NCBI RefSeq assembly: GCF_026914265.1
Contig: NC_069122.1
Span: 31,299,473 to 31,363,472 of the forward strand
DNA from: Mya arenaria
Taxonomy: Eukaryota; Mollusca; Bivalvia; Myida; Myidae
Direction: 5' to 3'
Length of the DNA: 64,000 nucleotides
Shown here: piece by piece, positions 21,325 to 33,287 of the stretch
How the letters are laid out: every line of letters starts with the position of its first letter
Position numbering within the stretch: position 1 is the first letter of the stretch
Program-made: the position numbers and the translations under genes
Notes under the pieces: generated by a model
What the model was told of the DNA's origin: nothing
What the model saw: the letters and a program-made list of their open reading frames with translations, nothing else
Databases searched by the model: none

Positions 21325-24300
21325 GGACGTCAAGAGAAGCAACTGAAGATAGTTAGCTGGAATGTGAACGGTTTAGTGCGCAAATTAGCAGATCCTGATT
21401 TTCTATGTTACCTTAAAATCTATGATATTATTGTTTTGAGTGAAACCTGGTTATCGAAAAACACCGCTTTTAATTTAGATATTGAAGGTTATGATTGTAA
21501 ACATTTATTTGGAAACAAATCCAGAAATACACGTAAAGGACGTGCGAGTGGTGGATTGACAATTTATTATAAACAAGAACTCAAAACAAAAATATCGATT
21601 GAAGAACTGAATCAAAGTGGTATTATTTGGTTTAAAATTTGTAAAACTTTGCTTGAAATAGAAAAAGATGTATATTTTTGTGCTGTATATATTCCGCCCA
21701 AAAACTCTCGTATTATTAACCAAAATGAGATTGATTTGTTTGAATTGCTAGAAACAGATATAGAAAAATATCATAATAAAGGTATATTGCTCTTAACAGG
21801 AGACATGAACAGTAGAACATCGAACTGTAAGGATTTTATTGCATTTGATAGATACCTTGATGTCGATAATAATACTTTCTTGGATACAACAGAAATCCCA
21901 AAACGAAGTAATAAAGACGTAATTATTGATGACTATGGCAAAAAGTTAATAGCATTATGTAAGTCAACAAACTTATTGATTGGCAACGGTCGCCTTGACA
22001 ACGACGCAAACGTTGGCAACTACACTTTCAACGGTCTAAACGGATCAAGCACTGTAGATTATTTGTTGCTAAATAGGAACGACTTTGACTTTATACATGA
22101 CTTCGAAATTTCAGCTCCAAATGAATTTTCAGATCACTGTGCACTCATTTTTACATTGAAGAGCAACATAAATTCAAACGAAAATATTAATGATGATTCC
22201 GTGCCAGAAACATACATAAAATACGATGTAAATCAAACAGAACATTTTAAAAACGAAATCAACTCCAAAATTAACGTAATTACACAACTAAGATTAAACT
22301 TAGATGATAGGCAAATAGATGAATCAGTGAATAGCTTTGCTGAGATAATAAAATCATGTGCGGCTAAATCTTTTGGTAAAATAAAAACACCAAAAAGTAA
22401 AGAAAGTAAAACAACCCATCGAGCCAGAAATCCATGGTTCACTGAGGAATGTAACAATGCAAGGAAAGAATATAATACCCATAGAAATAAATTTATTAGA
22501 AACAAATCCCATGAAAACAGAATAGCTTATATACGGTACAAAAATATTTATAATAAAATTAAAACTAAGCATAAATTAAAATATAGGAGGGACGAGGGAA
22601 TTAAAATAACTAAACTAGCAAAAAAAGACCCAAAACAGTTTTGGAAATACATTAAAAAGCAATATAAGACTAAAAAAGCAACAGAAAAGCCACCGCCAAC
22701 AAATGAATTATTCGATCATTTCAATTCGCTCTACGGAGACGAACCAAACAGAAACAACCAACAAAATGAAAATACAACAGAAGGAAATATACAGAATGAA
22801 ACACTCGATAGCCCTTTTTCAATCACAGAACTAAAAAACGCAGTATTTTCACAAAATAATTCAAAAAGCCCAGGGCCTGATCAAATTACTGCAGAAATGT
22901 TTAAAGATACGTTTGAAATACTATCACCATTTCTGTTAGATTTATATAATAAACTATTGCGCGAAGGAGAATATCCTAAATCTTGGGGGGTTGGCATTAT
23001 TGTTCCAATTTTTAAAGGGGGGAATCCAGACGAAACCAAAAATTATCGTGGCATCACGCTTATAAACATAATTGCAAAAATATACTCAACTCTATTATCT
23101 GATAGATTATCCAAATGGGCAAAGGAAACACACAAGTTTATCGACAATCAATTTGGATTTCAAAAAGGCAAGTCAACAATCGACTGTATCTTTATTCTAC
23201 ACGCATTAATTACTCAAACGCTTGAAAAGAAGAAGAAATTATATGTGGCCTTTTTGGACTGGGAGAAAATGTTTGACAAAATTGATAGAACCTTCTTATG
23301 GCAAAAACTACTGAAAGAGAATGTTAGTTCAAAGTTAATTAAGGCACTAAAATCAATGTATTCATCCATAAAATCGTGCGTCAAAATAAACCAAAACGAA
23401 CATACAACGTATATAACTTCAAATATAGGGGTTAAACAAGGGGATCCTGCAAGTAGCATTTTGTGTTTATTTTTCCTCAATGATATAATAGATAGCATTA
23501 ATGTAGAAAATGAAAACATCATAACATTAGACCAAACAAAATTATTTATGTTACTCTTTGCCGATGATGCAGTGGTATTCGCCCACTCTCATCAATCGTT
23601 ACTGAACATACTTACACAAATACAGGATTACTGTGATATGTGGGGATTAAAACTGAATACAAGCAAAACTAAAGTAATGATTTTCGAAAAAGGACGACAA
23701 ACAACACATGATTTTGTCATAAACAACCAACCCATAGAAATCGTACAGTCTTTTAAGTATCTTGGAGTTCACCTTTTCAAAAATAATAATTGGTACAGAA
23801 CACAGAAAAGAATAGCACAGCACTCATCACACTCTTTGCACAATCTATTTATAATTTATAATCAAACGGATTTACCAATTTAAGAAAAAATAAAATTGTT
23901 CAACACATTAGTTGCACCAATACTAAACTATGGCGCAGAGATAATTGGATATCACGAATGTAAAGACATCAAACTAATCCATAACAAATACTGCAGAAAA
24001 CTTCTATGTGTAAAAAAATCAACACATATAGACGCACTAAATGGAGAACTTGGGATTCTCCCAATGGAAATACAAAGGAAAATCATTCTAATTAAATACT
24101 GGTCGAAATTACTTAACAGTAACCCAAACTCTTTATTATTCAAATCGTATAGTATGCTTAAAAATACAGTGGACGATGGATCAATTAATAAAGCCAACTG
24201 GGCATTTCATATAAAAAGCATTCTACAAAAATGCGGAATGAATGACTTATGGGTGAACCAAGCCAGAACTCAAATTAACACCACATTAATTATTCAAAGA

Positions 24301-24732
24301 ATAACAGATATCTATAAACAGTCATGGTACTCAAGAATAAACAACTCTAGTAAACTTGAAACATACTGTCTATTTAAACACGAATTTGTACTTGAAAATT
24401 ATCTAGACCGAATTATATGTAAAAAGTACCGAATAGCATTAACCAAATTTAGAACCAGTTCTCACACACTACAAATAGAAACGGGGAGATATAACAATAT
24501 ACCAAGAACACAGAGAATTTGTACAAACTGCAGTCAAAACCAAGTAGAATCAGAATACCATTTTCTTTTAGTATGTCCAAAATTTAGGGATGTACGTAAA
24601 CAATTCTTTAAACCATACTATTGCCACTGGCCAAATATACACAAGTTTACAAAATTATTATGCGAAGAAACCATTAACACAACCATCAATATGGCAAAAT
24701 ATATATACCATGCAAATAACCTAAGAACTTAA
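21325..24732 (+). pseudogene. LINE ORF2 (endonuclease-reverse transcriptase), one nonsense break
   Basis: This is the same frame as ORF1, directly after its TAG. It begins KIVSWNVNG (endonuclease motif I), then LSETW, TGDMNSR and FSDHCAL (apurinic-type endonuclease), and the reverse-transcriptase blocks SPGPDQI, NYRGITLINII, FLDWEKMFD, GVKQGDP and LLFADDAVVF (catalytic FADD), followed by FKYLGVHLF. A TAA at 23881-23883 interrupts an otherwise open frame that resumes to 24732, including a C-terminal Cys/His motif (CTNCSQNQVESEYHFLLVCP). Apart from that single nonsense codon no frameshift is seen over about 1,135 codons. No ATG occurs before the endonuclease core: the first codons are non-AUG, and the earliest internal Met is in the GDM motif. 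Confidence 0.9.
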
Positions 24733-25269
24733 AATAAATAACATTATTATTCAATCTCACCAGTTGGACAGTCTACATATGAATAATACCATACAACATA
24801 TTGCAACTTACCATACATTGCTGCAACTAATTCGCTATATATTCACGGTTGGAATGTCATTCACAAATGTATAATACTTTTCATTCATAGAAAGTTGGCT
24901 GTAGTACCACATAGCACGTGGGTGTCAAGTCATTGAGTACTTACAAAAACACGAGTTAGCTCAAGATATTCACGACTGGATAAATACTACTACATCTAAC
25001 TTCTGTTAAACAAACACTCGGACTTTGGTAAATTAATTTTTGTTCTATCAAATTGTTAAAAACAAAATGTTCTATTTAAGCATTCTAGATTTACCTTTAA
25101 TTGCAAAATAATTTACTACTACTGACTAACAATCATTTATCTTTATGTTCACATTTTATTTTTATGCTTCTCGCTAAATTCTACCTGATTGCTCATAAAC
25201 TGTTTGTATGCTATAGGCATTATTGCCTGAATGCATTAAAAATTGTTGTTGTTGTTGTTGTTGTTGTTA
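24733..25269 (+). other. LINE 3' UTR, stem-loop and TTG tail
   Basis: AT-rich untranslated tail. AGGCATTATTGCCT at 25215-25228 can form a 5-bp stem, and it is followed by GCATTAAAAA and (TTG)n to 25269. A short 3' stem-loop next to a simple repeat is the usual recognition end for LINE reverse transcriptases. Confidence 0.6.
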
Positions 25270-25766
25270 TTGATTAATTATTACAATTTCGAAAAGTAAC
25301 GACCTGTCCTGCAAACTTATGTACTCATTTTTAACCTACCCCCAAATAGAGAGCTCACAGTTGACCGCCATTTTCTTTGAGTAAAACAAAAACAGTTACC
25401 GCGAAAGTCGATAATTGTCCGTTGAGCTTGAACATTTTTACACATTAGGAAGAATTTTAGCATTTTAGATTTGCTTAAAAATTGACCCCGTCTTATAAGC
25501 GAGTCGAAACAAAAAGCACCAGATTTCATGGGCAAAGTTAGGGGGCCGTCTTATAAGCGAATCGCCTTATAGTCGAGAAAATACGGTAGTATCTAAAATG
25601 ATCGGTTGCTAAAAATTTAAAATGTTTGAATTTATGGCATTTACGTTCGAGTGTTTTGTTTTAGTTTGTAAGATTGTGAAGACAGCTGTGTGAATTTAAT
25701 CTCTCAAATCTGCTCCCTTGGTAGAAAACATTACGTATTGTGTTAGTTTTGTGAGGCAATGAGAAA

Positions 25767-25830
25767 GTACCCCTGGTGGGGATCAAACCAAACCCACGAC
25801 TTCTTGTGTTAGAGGCAGACATATATAACT
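25767..25830 (-). repeat. tRNA-like segment, possible SINE fragment
   Basis: On the minus strand 'gtgggtttggtttgatcccc' resembles a pol III B-box region (GGTTTGATCCCC), with a plausible anticodon-arm sequence before it. No clear A box or tail was found. Low confidence. Confidence 0.3.
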
Positions 25831-26208
25831 TAGAACACTCTCATATCTCAACAGAAAGTATGTAATAATTTTATTATCTCTTTCTGAACCATACCCTTAA
25901 AGACAAGAAGATGATGTGTAAATCGTCTGAATTGTTTGACTGTTGCAATTTACTTACATTAAACATTATTTTATAAGAATTGTCCTTTGCTGTGTCGGGT
26001 TGGATTATATGCAAGGTTACTGCAGGTGGGGTGGTTCTTGTTACAGGTTTTAAAGTTCTGGATGTTTGTTTGCCTTTTTTATGATAAGATCTTTTGATCA
26101 GTGTTCATGTCACTCTGTAGGCATATACAGTTCGGGGTAAAGATTTCTGATCAATCTCCTATGACACTGTGTATATGTTCACAACCTCTGTAAATGGATC
26201 TTAATCTA

Positions 26209-26532
26209 ATGCACCAGTCAATTGTAACCACGCCCATCCCCCCCCCCCCAGGTCCGGGGAATAGCGGGGACTTTGACTTTCGGTCTAGCAAACCCCGGGT
26301 AAAATCCCCGCCCTGCGGGGACGAACTGATAGTAAAACCCCGGCCAAATGCGCCCCGCACCCCAGAGACTCTATATAAGTCAATATCTCCGCTATCTTGG
26401 CACTAAGACAAAACGACCGCACTCACACGGCCATGCGGGGCCACCTGGAAAGTTAAAACACGGCCCTTTTCCCCGGCTATCCCCAGTATACCCCCGGACC
26501 TGGGGGGCCGTGGTTACAATTGATTGGTGCAT
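26209..26532. mobile_element. GC-rich MITE, copy 2
   Basis: ATGCACCAGTCAATTGTAAC at the left and its near-complement at the right. The flanks read TAA...TAA if the terminus is taken as TGCACC, fitting a PIF/Harbinger-type duplication. The interior is rich in CCCCGG and 'ccccgccctgcgggg' hairpins. Open frames across it are not considered genes. Confidence 0.75.
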
Positions 26533-26732
26533 AATTGCCTAATTGTCTTATCAGATCTCTGATCTGAGTATCCTGCTGCGCAGTATGGGATATTTTAAGA
26601 TAGAAATGGGCCCCTACTGTCAAACCAGTGTGATTAGAAGGAGATGCACAGCAGGGGATTATCATGCCAAATATTCCTTAAATTAGGCCTTAAAAGGGGG
26701 AGGGTCACTTTTAAAAGGCTTAAACTAGGCCT

Positions 26733-29081
26733 TTAAGACACACAACAGTCTGATCTTTAGTTCTATTGTTGGTTTTTCGTATTGGAAGTTATTCTATCCA
26801 GATTGGTATATTTTTTTACGAGATTGTTTAATCAAACTGCTGCGGGAACAGTGTTTCCAGGATTCGTCATTCAGTCTGACACCATATAAACTTAGGTCAG
26901 CAGTGTATTTATAAATCAGCATGAACAAAACTAGTAGGAACTATATGAGAAGCAATAGAATTATATTGTAACAACAGGTTATTAAAATCTCAAATGAGTA
27001 AAACATTATAACAACATTTAAACTAAATGAAGAGTCAAAGAAACTATTTTCAACTGTAGAAGCTCATAAAATGTGTACGTCTGTCACACTGCAACTTCGT
27101 CAAATCTTGTATGATTATTATGATTTTTTTGTGATTATCAATTGACTGTGTTTATCAATCATTTATATAGTTTGTTTTATACTGTATCAAGCTCAAACAG
27201 TCTGTGGAGGTCTGTATTTTATTTTGTTGTGGAACATTCTGTCCAACTGCTAATGTGACATACTGCTAATGTTACTCATTCTGTCTTGTGGTAACACTAG
27301 CACATACTCGCAATTAGCAATTTATAATATATATGTTTAATATCAAAGGTAATGATAATTGCACCATACTAGAGACATTTATATTACCACAACAAAACAT
27401 TTATGTTTATAGCTTATCTGATCTGATATAAAAAGAAAACCTGTGTTTGCAGAAAACATTTTCTGTCTTGTTGTCCAATTACGGTTTGTTTCAATAAATT
27501 TATTTGAGAAAAACGAAACAATCTTTATTTTTTGTCTGTACAATCTGTTTTATAGATAAATGAACCATTTAGTGCAAGACAAAATACTTCTTTGGATCAA
27601 AATATTAAAAAAAAACAAGTTTTTACCGGCAATATTGTAACACTAGCACAAATGGTATGGTGATACAAAATTCTTTTTTTTATAAATTTGCATGAATAAA
27701 TCATTGCAAATGTTCTAAAATATGATAGATAAGAAATTGCTGTAAAAGATTATGTTGAAATCACAAATCTGCAATAAATTTTAAAAATCAATATTCGCCG
27801 GGAACTTTTTGGTCACCAAAACGTGAAATCTGCCATATCCTTTCCATTGTGAAGTAATCAAACATTGAACACAGTTTCAGACATGGTATAATAAGGAGGT
27901 CAAATGTGTTTTTCTGTCTTTAACGAAATAGCACCGTGACAATTTACCGTGATGTGGTATATATAGAAAATATAACCAAAAAAAGTAGAAGCCCTGATGG
28001 AAATTCCTCTTCACTTCAAAGTTTGACAGGGCTTACGGATACACAGACAGTCAAAATCTACATTTATGTACTTCACCAAAGAAAATTCGGGAGCATTAAG
28101 ATAAATTTTACAAGTGTTATATGTTTCAAAAAACCAGGTCTAAGAACTGATTTTAGAATCAGTCCTGAAAAATATCCTTCTAATTCCAGCTATGCCCGTT
28201 GGCAATGAGTTTTACTTCCTGCTCTGATTGCCAGATATCGTATGTTCAGATTTGTTCTGTTTTATCGGAAACACACACCACATGTATGTTATTATTACAT
28301 CATTTTCAGTATTCTATAACGATTTAAATTCTAAATCATTATTAAACTAATTAACAACTACGAATATCACGATACCTTGTGTTTTTCTCTTCAAATATGT
28401 GATCGTGAAGCAGTGTGTTCAATGCTCCTCAGAGTCAAATTCAGAAAAAATATCCATTTTGACTATGATGAACACGATATCATTTTGCAGTTTGTGTTTG
28501 TCAGAAGCTATACATTTTTGCGCTGTAATCCAATTCATCCTTGTTAATATACGACGTGCGCCAACGACTTTTAATAGACAATACAACCCACGAATTTCTG
28601 TCTCCTTATTTTGACCGGAAGTTTCGCAATCATTCCACGAAACGCGAACAACATACTAAATCTACAAAAAAATCACAATAAACACGCTCTAACTTCACCA
28701 CGGTTTGATTTAAATAATGAAACATAAACATCGGAACGTTTTTGAAGTAAAACATTTCTATATAGCTGCAGAAATTGTGAGAAATAAGGGACATGACAAA
28801 AAGTACTTTCACTTTTGACAGGACGTTGTTATGGTAACGGGTACCTGTTCTGTTTCCCCGCGTATTTCCGACTGGTTTACGTGGTTTGTGCGGTATAACA
28901 TGGTTAAAAAGGCCGATAATGAATGACAATTGGTACACCAGTTGGTTCTGAGATATGGGTTATAGAACACTAATTTTATTTTTTTCTTAACATTGGAGCA
29001 ACGTTCGTCGGAAAAAATAAAAATAAAACTACGAAAATGAATTTTATTTTTATTTGGGTTTTGCAATATTTAGGTACGGCG
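26733..29081. other. right arm of the inner element, non-coding
   Basis: AT-rich sequence with inverted relatives of the left arm (near 27235-27310 and 27640-27660 versus 18480-19000). Small frames show no domain. Confidence 0.4.
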
Positions 29082-29246
29082 CTCCCGTAAATCTAAAGAT
29101 ATAAAAACTCTGGCCTAATTGATCTAATGCATCAGAAAATTGCATGATATGGAAAGTGTAAAAAAAATAAAAAAAATCCCGACCTACCGACCCTATTTTT
29201 TTTCGCCATATTACCGGAAACACAGGTATTTATTGTTTTGGCCTAA

Positions 29247-30345
29247 CCAACCAACTTAGTATTTCTTTTCCAATATATACACTTAATGTTCCAGAATGGA
29301 CAGCCCTGGTAACCAACCAACTTAGTATTTCTTTTCCAATACATAAACTTAATGTTCCAGAATGGACAGCTCTTAGGTAACTAACCAACTCAGTATTTTT
29401 CCAATATATTTACTAAATGTTCCAGAATGGACAGCTCTGGTAACCAGCCAAATTAGTATTTATTTTCCAATACATAAACTTAATGTTCCAGAATGGACAG
29501 CTCTGGTAACCAACCAACTTAGTATTTCTTTTCCAATACATAAACTTAATGTTCCAGAATGGACAGCCCTGGTAACCAGCCAAATTAGTATTTCTTTTCC
29601 AATACATAAACTTAATGTTCCAGAATGGACAGCTCTGGTAACCAGCCAAATTAGTATTTCTTTTCCAATACATAAACTTAATGTTCCAGAATGGACAGCT
29701 CTGGTAACCAGCCAAATTAGCATTTCTTTTCCAATAAATAAACTTAATGTTCAAGAATGGACAGCCCTGACAACCAGCCAACCTAGTACATTTGTTCAAT
29801 ACATTTTCTGTATGTTCCAGAATGGACAGCCCTGGTAACCAACGAAGTATTTCTTTTCCAAAACATAAACTTATTGTTCCAGAATGGACAGTCCTGGTAA
29901 CCAGCCAACTTAGTATTTCTTTTCCAATACATAAACTTAATGTTCCAGAATGGACAGCCCTGGTAACCAGCCAAATTAGTATTTATTTTTCCAATACCTT
30001 AACTTGATGCTCCAGAATGGACAGCCCTGGTAACCAGCCAAATTAGTATTTATTTTCCAATACATTAACTTGATACTCCAGAAGAGACATCCCTGGTAGC
30101 CAGCCAAATTAGTATTTATTTTCCAATACATTAACTTGATGCTCCAGAAGAGATATCCCTGGTAACCAGCCAAATTAGTATTTATTTTCTAATACATTAA
30201 CTTGATGCTCCATAAGAGACATCCCTGGTAACCAGCCAAATTAGTATTTATTTTCCAATACATCAACTTGATGCTCCAGAAGAGACATCCTTGGTAACCA
30301 GCCAAATTAGTATTTATTTTCCAATTCATTAACTTAATGTTCCAA
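29247..30345 (+). repeat. 62-66-bp minisatellite array, right part
   Basis: About seventeen units continue the array of 14880-15616 in the same orientation. Units 29400-29720 are nearly identical; those after 30000 switch to an 'agaagagacatccctggtaa' / 'ttgatgctcc' subfamily. Long minus-strand frames here are periodic-repeat artefacts. Confidence 0.95.
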
Positions 30346-30519
30346 TATAATTTGGACTAATTTTTTTTAAAACACCTATTGTAAATTAGGTAGGTCTGTT
30401 TTAGCTTCTTGAATAAGTTCCTTCATATGCTTGGACACATCAAATATTGTTAATACCAAAACATGTACTCGTTGGCTCAAAAATATTTTCTTTATAAATG
30501 GAATGGATAATGATCTTAC

Positions 30520-30621
30520 TATTTCCAGCAACATATGTATTCTCTGGACAAGGAATTCTTGCCCGCTGTCCGTCACTTCTATAATACCCAGATGGACAAA
30601 AGTGCATTTCTTCGCAAAAAC
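30520..30621 (-). CDS. cysteine-rich (GCC2/GCC3-like) exon, upstream of the 6956-7099 exon
   Basis: On the minus strand a polypyrimidine tract and CAG acceptor (30622-30623) precede 102 bp, followed by a GTAAGA donor. The 34 codons read FCEEMHFCPSGYYRSDG and then IPCPENTYVAGN, with the C-P-S-G-Y-Y ... C-P-x-x-T-Y pattern of GCC2/GCC3 or ephrin-receptor-like repeats. Phase 1 at both ends, matching the exon at 6956-7099, so the two could splice directly across an intron of about 23.4 kb. The open frame seen in another register (30376-30663) is not the coding one. Confidence 0.75.
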
Positions 30622-30877
30622 CTGAAAAAAAAATGTAGTTATAGAATATTCAGTACCAATCATTACGATTCATGATCATAACAAAAGAAGAATATCGTTG
30701 AAAGCGAAGGATATTCCCCATACGCCCATTTCCTATGAAAAGGCAGAATTTATAATACTATGTGCTGGTAGAAGGTAAATGGTTGTAGCATTATCATGCT
30801 CAAGCTGAAAAAAATCATAACCCAGAAAGATATGGGCAGGTTTGAAAAAAAATTAGTCAATTTCAAGAAATGAAATA

Positions 30878-30900
30878 AACAAGAGGGCCATGATGGCCCT
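30878..30900 (+). repeat. 5' terminus of a Helentron-like repeat
   Basis: AACAAG followed by AGGGCCATGATGGCCCT, an 8-bp inverted repeat around one base. This matches the AACWAG-plus-stem-loop start of the other repeat families here. It may be the true start of the element annotated from 31014 or a nested or abutting family. Confidence 0.55.
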
Positions 30901-31013
30901 GAATCTCTCACCTGTGATATCAGTCAGAAATAACTAGTGGTAAAATGTTTTGCATATTTTAAAGTAAAATGACTTACAACTAAAAAACTGCAACTGAACA
31001 TAGATGTAAATGT

Positions 31014-32834
31014 AACAAGCAAATTCGTTGAATTGATATCCCCCGCCTGATTGGGCTAAGTCAAGGAATGGAAATCAATTATTGATGAAATATATATATA
31101 TTTATGAAATTGAGTTTGATTGCAACTGTTTGAAATAAAAAAAAATATGTATATATATATAACATTTAGAATTGACCAAGAAACCTACTTTATGACTCCA
31201 TGCTACCCAGTTCCAAACTTATCAAAGATTTCATCAAGGCAAACATTCTGATCAAGTTTCATGAAGATTGGTCCAGATATATGCAAAAAATATAGCCTCT
31301 AGAGTGTCCACAAGGTTTCTTTAAGATTTGACTCAGTGACCTCATTTTTGACCCCACATGACCTACTAGTTTCAAACTATTCCAAGATTTCATCGAGGCA
31401 TTCTGATTAACTTTCATGGGAAATAGAGCAGATGTATTGCCTCTAGAGTGTTCCAAAGATTTCTGTAAGATATGACCTAGTGACCTTTTTTTTTTACCCA
31501 TTAACCCACTTTTAAAACGCAGTCGAAATTCAACCTAAGAGAACATTCTGACCATGTTTGAACTTAATCAGACCATTCACCACCATAAAATAGTTTCGGA
31601 CAAGATTTTTGAAAGATTTGACCTAGTGACCTAATTTCTAATGACATGTGACCCAGTTTAAAACATGTCCAAGAGTGCATCAAGGAAAACAGTCTGATCA
31701 AGTTTCATGAATATAAGACAATACATATTGCCTCTAATGTGTTTCAAAGATTTTTCTTAAATTTGACCTAGTGACCTAATTTTTGACCCCATATTCCCCG
31801 CTTTTACAAGCGGTCCATATTTCATCAAGGGGTACATCATGACCAAGTTTGAACATAATCCGACCAATCATTTCCATTCCGGACAAAAAAATCCAAGATT
31901 TGACCTTGTGGCCTTATCTTCAATCATATGTGACCCAGTTTTATAAATTAGTCCAAGATTTCATCAAGGAAAACATTCTGTTTAAGTTTTATAAATATTT
32001 GACCATGTATCATGCCTGTAGAATGTTCCAAAGATTATCCTAAGATTTGACCCACTGACCTAGTTTTTGACCCACTTTTTTAAGTAGTCCATATTTCATC
32101 AAGGTTTACATCATGACCAATTTTGAACATAACTTGACCAATCATTACCATGATATGGTTCTGGACAAGATTTTTCTAAGATTTGACTTAGTGACCTCAT
32201 TTGTTATCATATGTGACCCAGTTTTATGTACCACCAAGAGTTCATCGAGGAAAACATTCTGATTAAGTTTCTTGAATATTTGACCATGTATAATGCCTCT
32301 AGTATGTACCAAAGATTTTTCTAAGATTTGACCTACTGACCTAGTTTTTGACCCTATGTGACCCACTTATTAATGTGGTCCATATTTCTTCAAGGGGTAG
32401 ATCATGACCAATTTTGAACATAAATTGACCAATCATTACCATGATATGGTTCTGGACAAGATTTTTCTAAGATTTGACCTAGTGACCTCATTTGTTATCA
32501 TATGTGACCCAGTTTTATTTACGACCAAGAGTTCATCAAGGAAAACATTCTGATAAAGTTTCATGAATATTTGACCACGTATAATGCCTCTAGTATGTTC
32601 CAAAGATTTTTGTAAGATTTGACCTAGTGACCTAGTTTTTGACCCCATGTGACCCACTTTTAAAATAGGTAGAGATATGAGGGGAACATTCTGACCAAGT
32701 TTGAACATTTTCTGATCAATGCCTACCAAGATATGGTACCAGACGGACGGATGTATGGACGGACAGAATGACGGACGGACAAGGCCAAAACAATATCCCC
32801 CTCCCGAAATCTTCGATTCGGCAGGGGATAATAA
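31014..32834 (+). mobile_element. Helentron-like tandem-repeat element, copy 3 (uninterrupted)
   Basis: AACAAGCAAATTCGTTGAAT, stem-loop and 'gatatcccccgcc' start; diverged 'gatttgacctagtgacct' units; a GGAC-type microsatellite at about 32743-32780; terminal hairpin CCCCCTCCCGAA / TTCGGCAGGGG near 32796-32828 ending GGGGATAATAAT. It is the same family as 7177-10566 and lacks that copy's TIR insertion and duplication. Confidence 0.7.
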
Positions 32835-33279
32835 TATAGAACACATGCACTTTCAATAAATGTTTTTTATTCAAAATAAAAATACCAACCTAAAAAACTT
32901 TTCATTTATTTTTTCATCGGTGTTTTGGGATACTTATTTGCGCTTGAATTTTTTTATTGTCAGTGCTACATTTGGTTAAAATATGGTGTATTGGTTTTTG
33001 TTTTCATATTAACACTACAATGTGACACTCATGATCAAGGAATAATGTTCGTAACATATCATGTCCATCAGTGTTACGAACGTTAAACCAATGCATACGC
33101 TCAAGTTGAAATTATCTCGGTAAGTGATTCGATATATTGGCTTTTTTTGGCAAAAATATGATGCTTCTATGTTATGGTAATGTAGTTATATGGACCTATT
33201 CCCACTTATGTAAAATATTACGTTAATCACGCAAAAAAAATGAAAATCACGCATACATTTTCACCGGGTACGAGATCTC
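32835..33279. other. unassigned AT-rich sequence
   Basis: No gene, repeat or motif recognised. Confidence 0.3.
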
Positions 33280-33287
33280 GCGCGTCC

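Larger units (their letters stand above)
20161..25269 (+). mobile_element. LINE (non-LTR retrotransposon), nearly full length
   Basis: ORF1, an APE-type endonuclease plus reverse transcriptase ORF2, a 3' UTR of about 0.5 kb, a small stem-loop and a (TTG)n tail are in order on the plus strand. The 5' end lies somewhere upstream of 20161 and cannot be placed. ORF1 is of the L1-like coiled-coil/RRM kind; I do not assign a clade. ORF2 has one nonsense codon, so this copy is young but probably inactive. Confidence 0.9.
19479..25586. mobile_element. TA-flanked TIR element (Tc1/mariner-like) hosting the LINE
   Basis: CCGTATTTTCTCGACTATAA at the left and its complement at the right, flanked by TA (19477-19478 and 25587-25588). 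Both arms carry 'gtcttataa(a/g)cgagtcg' just inside. Without the LINE the element would be under 1 kb with no coding capacity, so it is a non-autonomous TA-target element. Confidence 0.8.
19165..26732. mobile_element. TTAA-flanked element (piggyBac or Kolobok type)
   Basis: TTAA (19161-19164) then AGGCCTAGTTTAGG at the left; TAAACTAGGCCT then TTAA (26733-26736) at the right. Both arms carry, in inverted order, 'gcacagcagg' and a 'tcagat..agatctgataag' motif before MITE-derived sequence. A TTAA target is used by piggyBac and Kolobok elements. No transposase is present. It hosts the TA-flanked element, the LINE and a MITE copy. Confidence 0.65.
17022..29115. mobile_element. inner TAA-flanked (PIF/Harbinger-like) element
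   Basis: The left end begins GGCCAGAGTTTTTTTATC and continues TTTAGATTTACGGGAG. The right end (29082-29115) is the complement, one indel apart. TAA flanks both sides (17019-17021, 29116-29118). Both arms also share inverted AT-rich tracts ('aaataaaaataaaa') and 'gctagtgttacaa' motifs. It has no recognisable transposase; 92-, 90- and 102-codon frames at 17337, 27936 and 28630 resemble nothing I know. Confidence 0.8.
15620..29243. mobile_element. outer TAA-flanked (PIF/Harbinger-like) insertion
   Basis: The left terminus GGCCAAAAAAAAAAAAATAC continues with CTGTGTTTCTGGTAAT; the right terminus is its complement with few changes. TAA precedes it (15617-15619) and follows it (29244-29246). The minisatellite unit is restored when the insert and one TAA are removed. 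A 3-bp TWA duplication and GGCC-type ends fit PIF/Harbinger. The element's own sequence is about 15620-17018 and 29119-29243; the rest is later nested insertion. No transposase was found in the arms. Confidence 0.8.

Noticed and set aside
29413..30173. Long minus-strand frames with repeated 'CPFWNIKFMYWKRN' peptides
   Set aside because: Produced by the 62-66-bp tandem array; no non-repetitive flanking coding sequence.
30376..30663. 95-codon minus frame covering the 30520-30621 exon
   Set aside because: It is in the wrong register; the Cys-rich protein with valid splice sites and matching phases lies in another frame.
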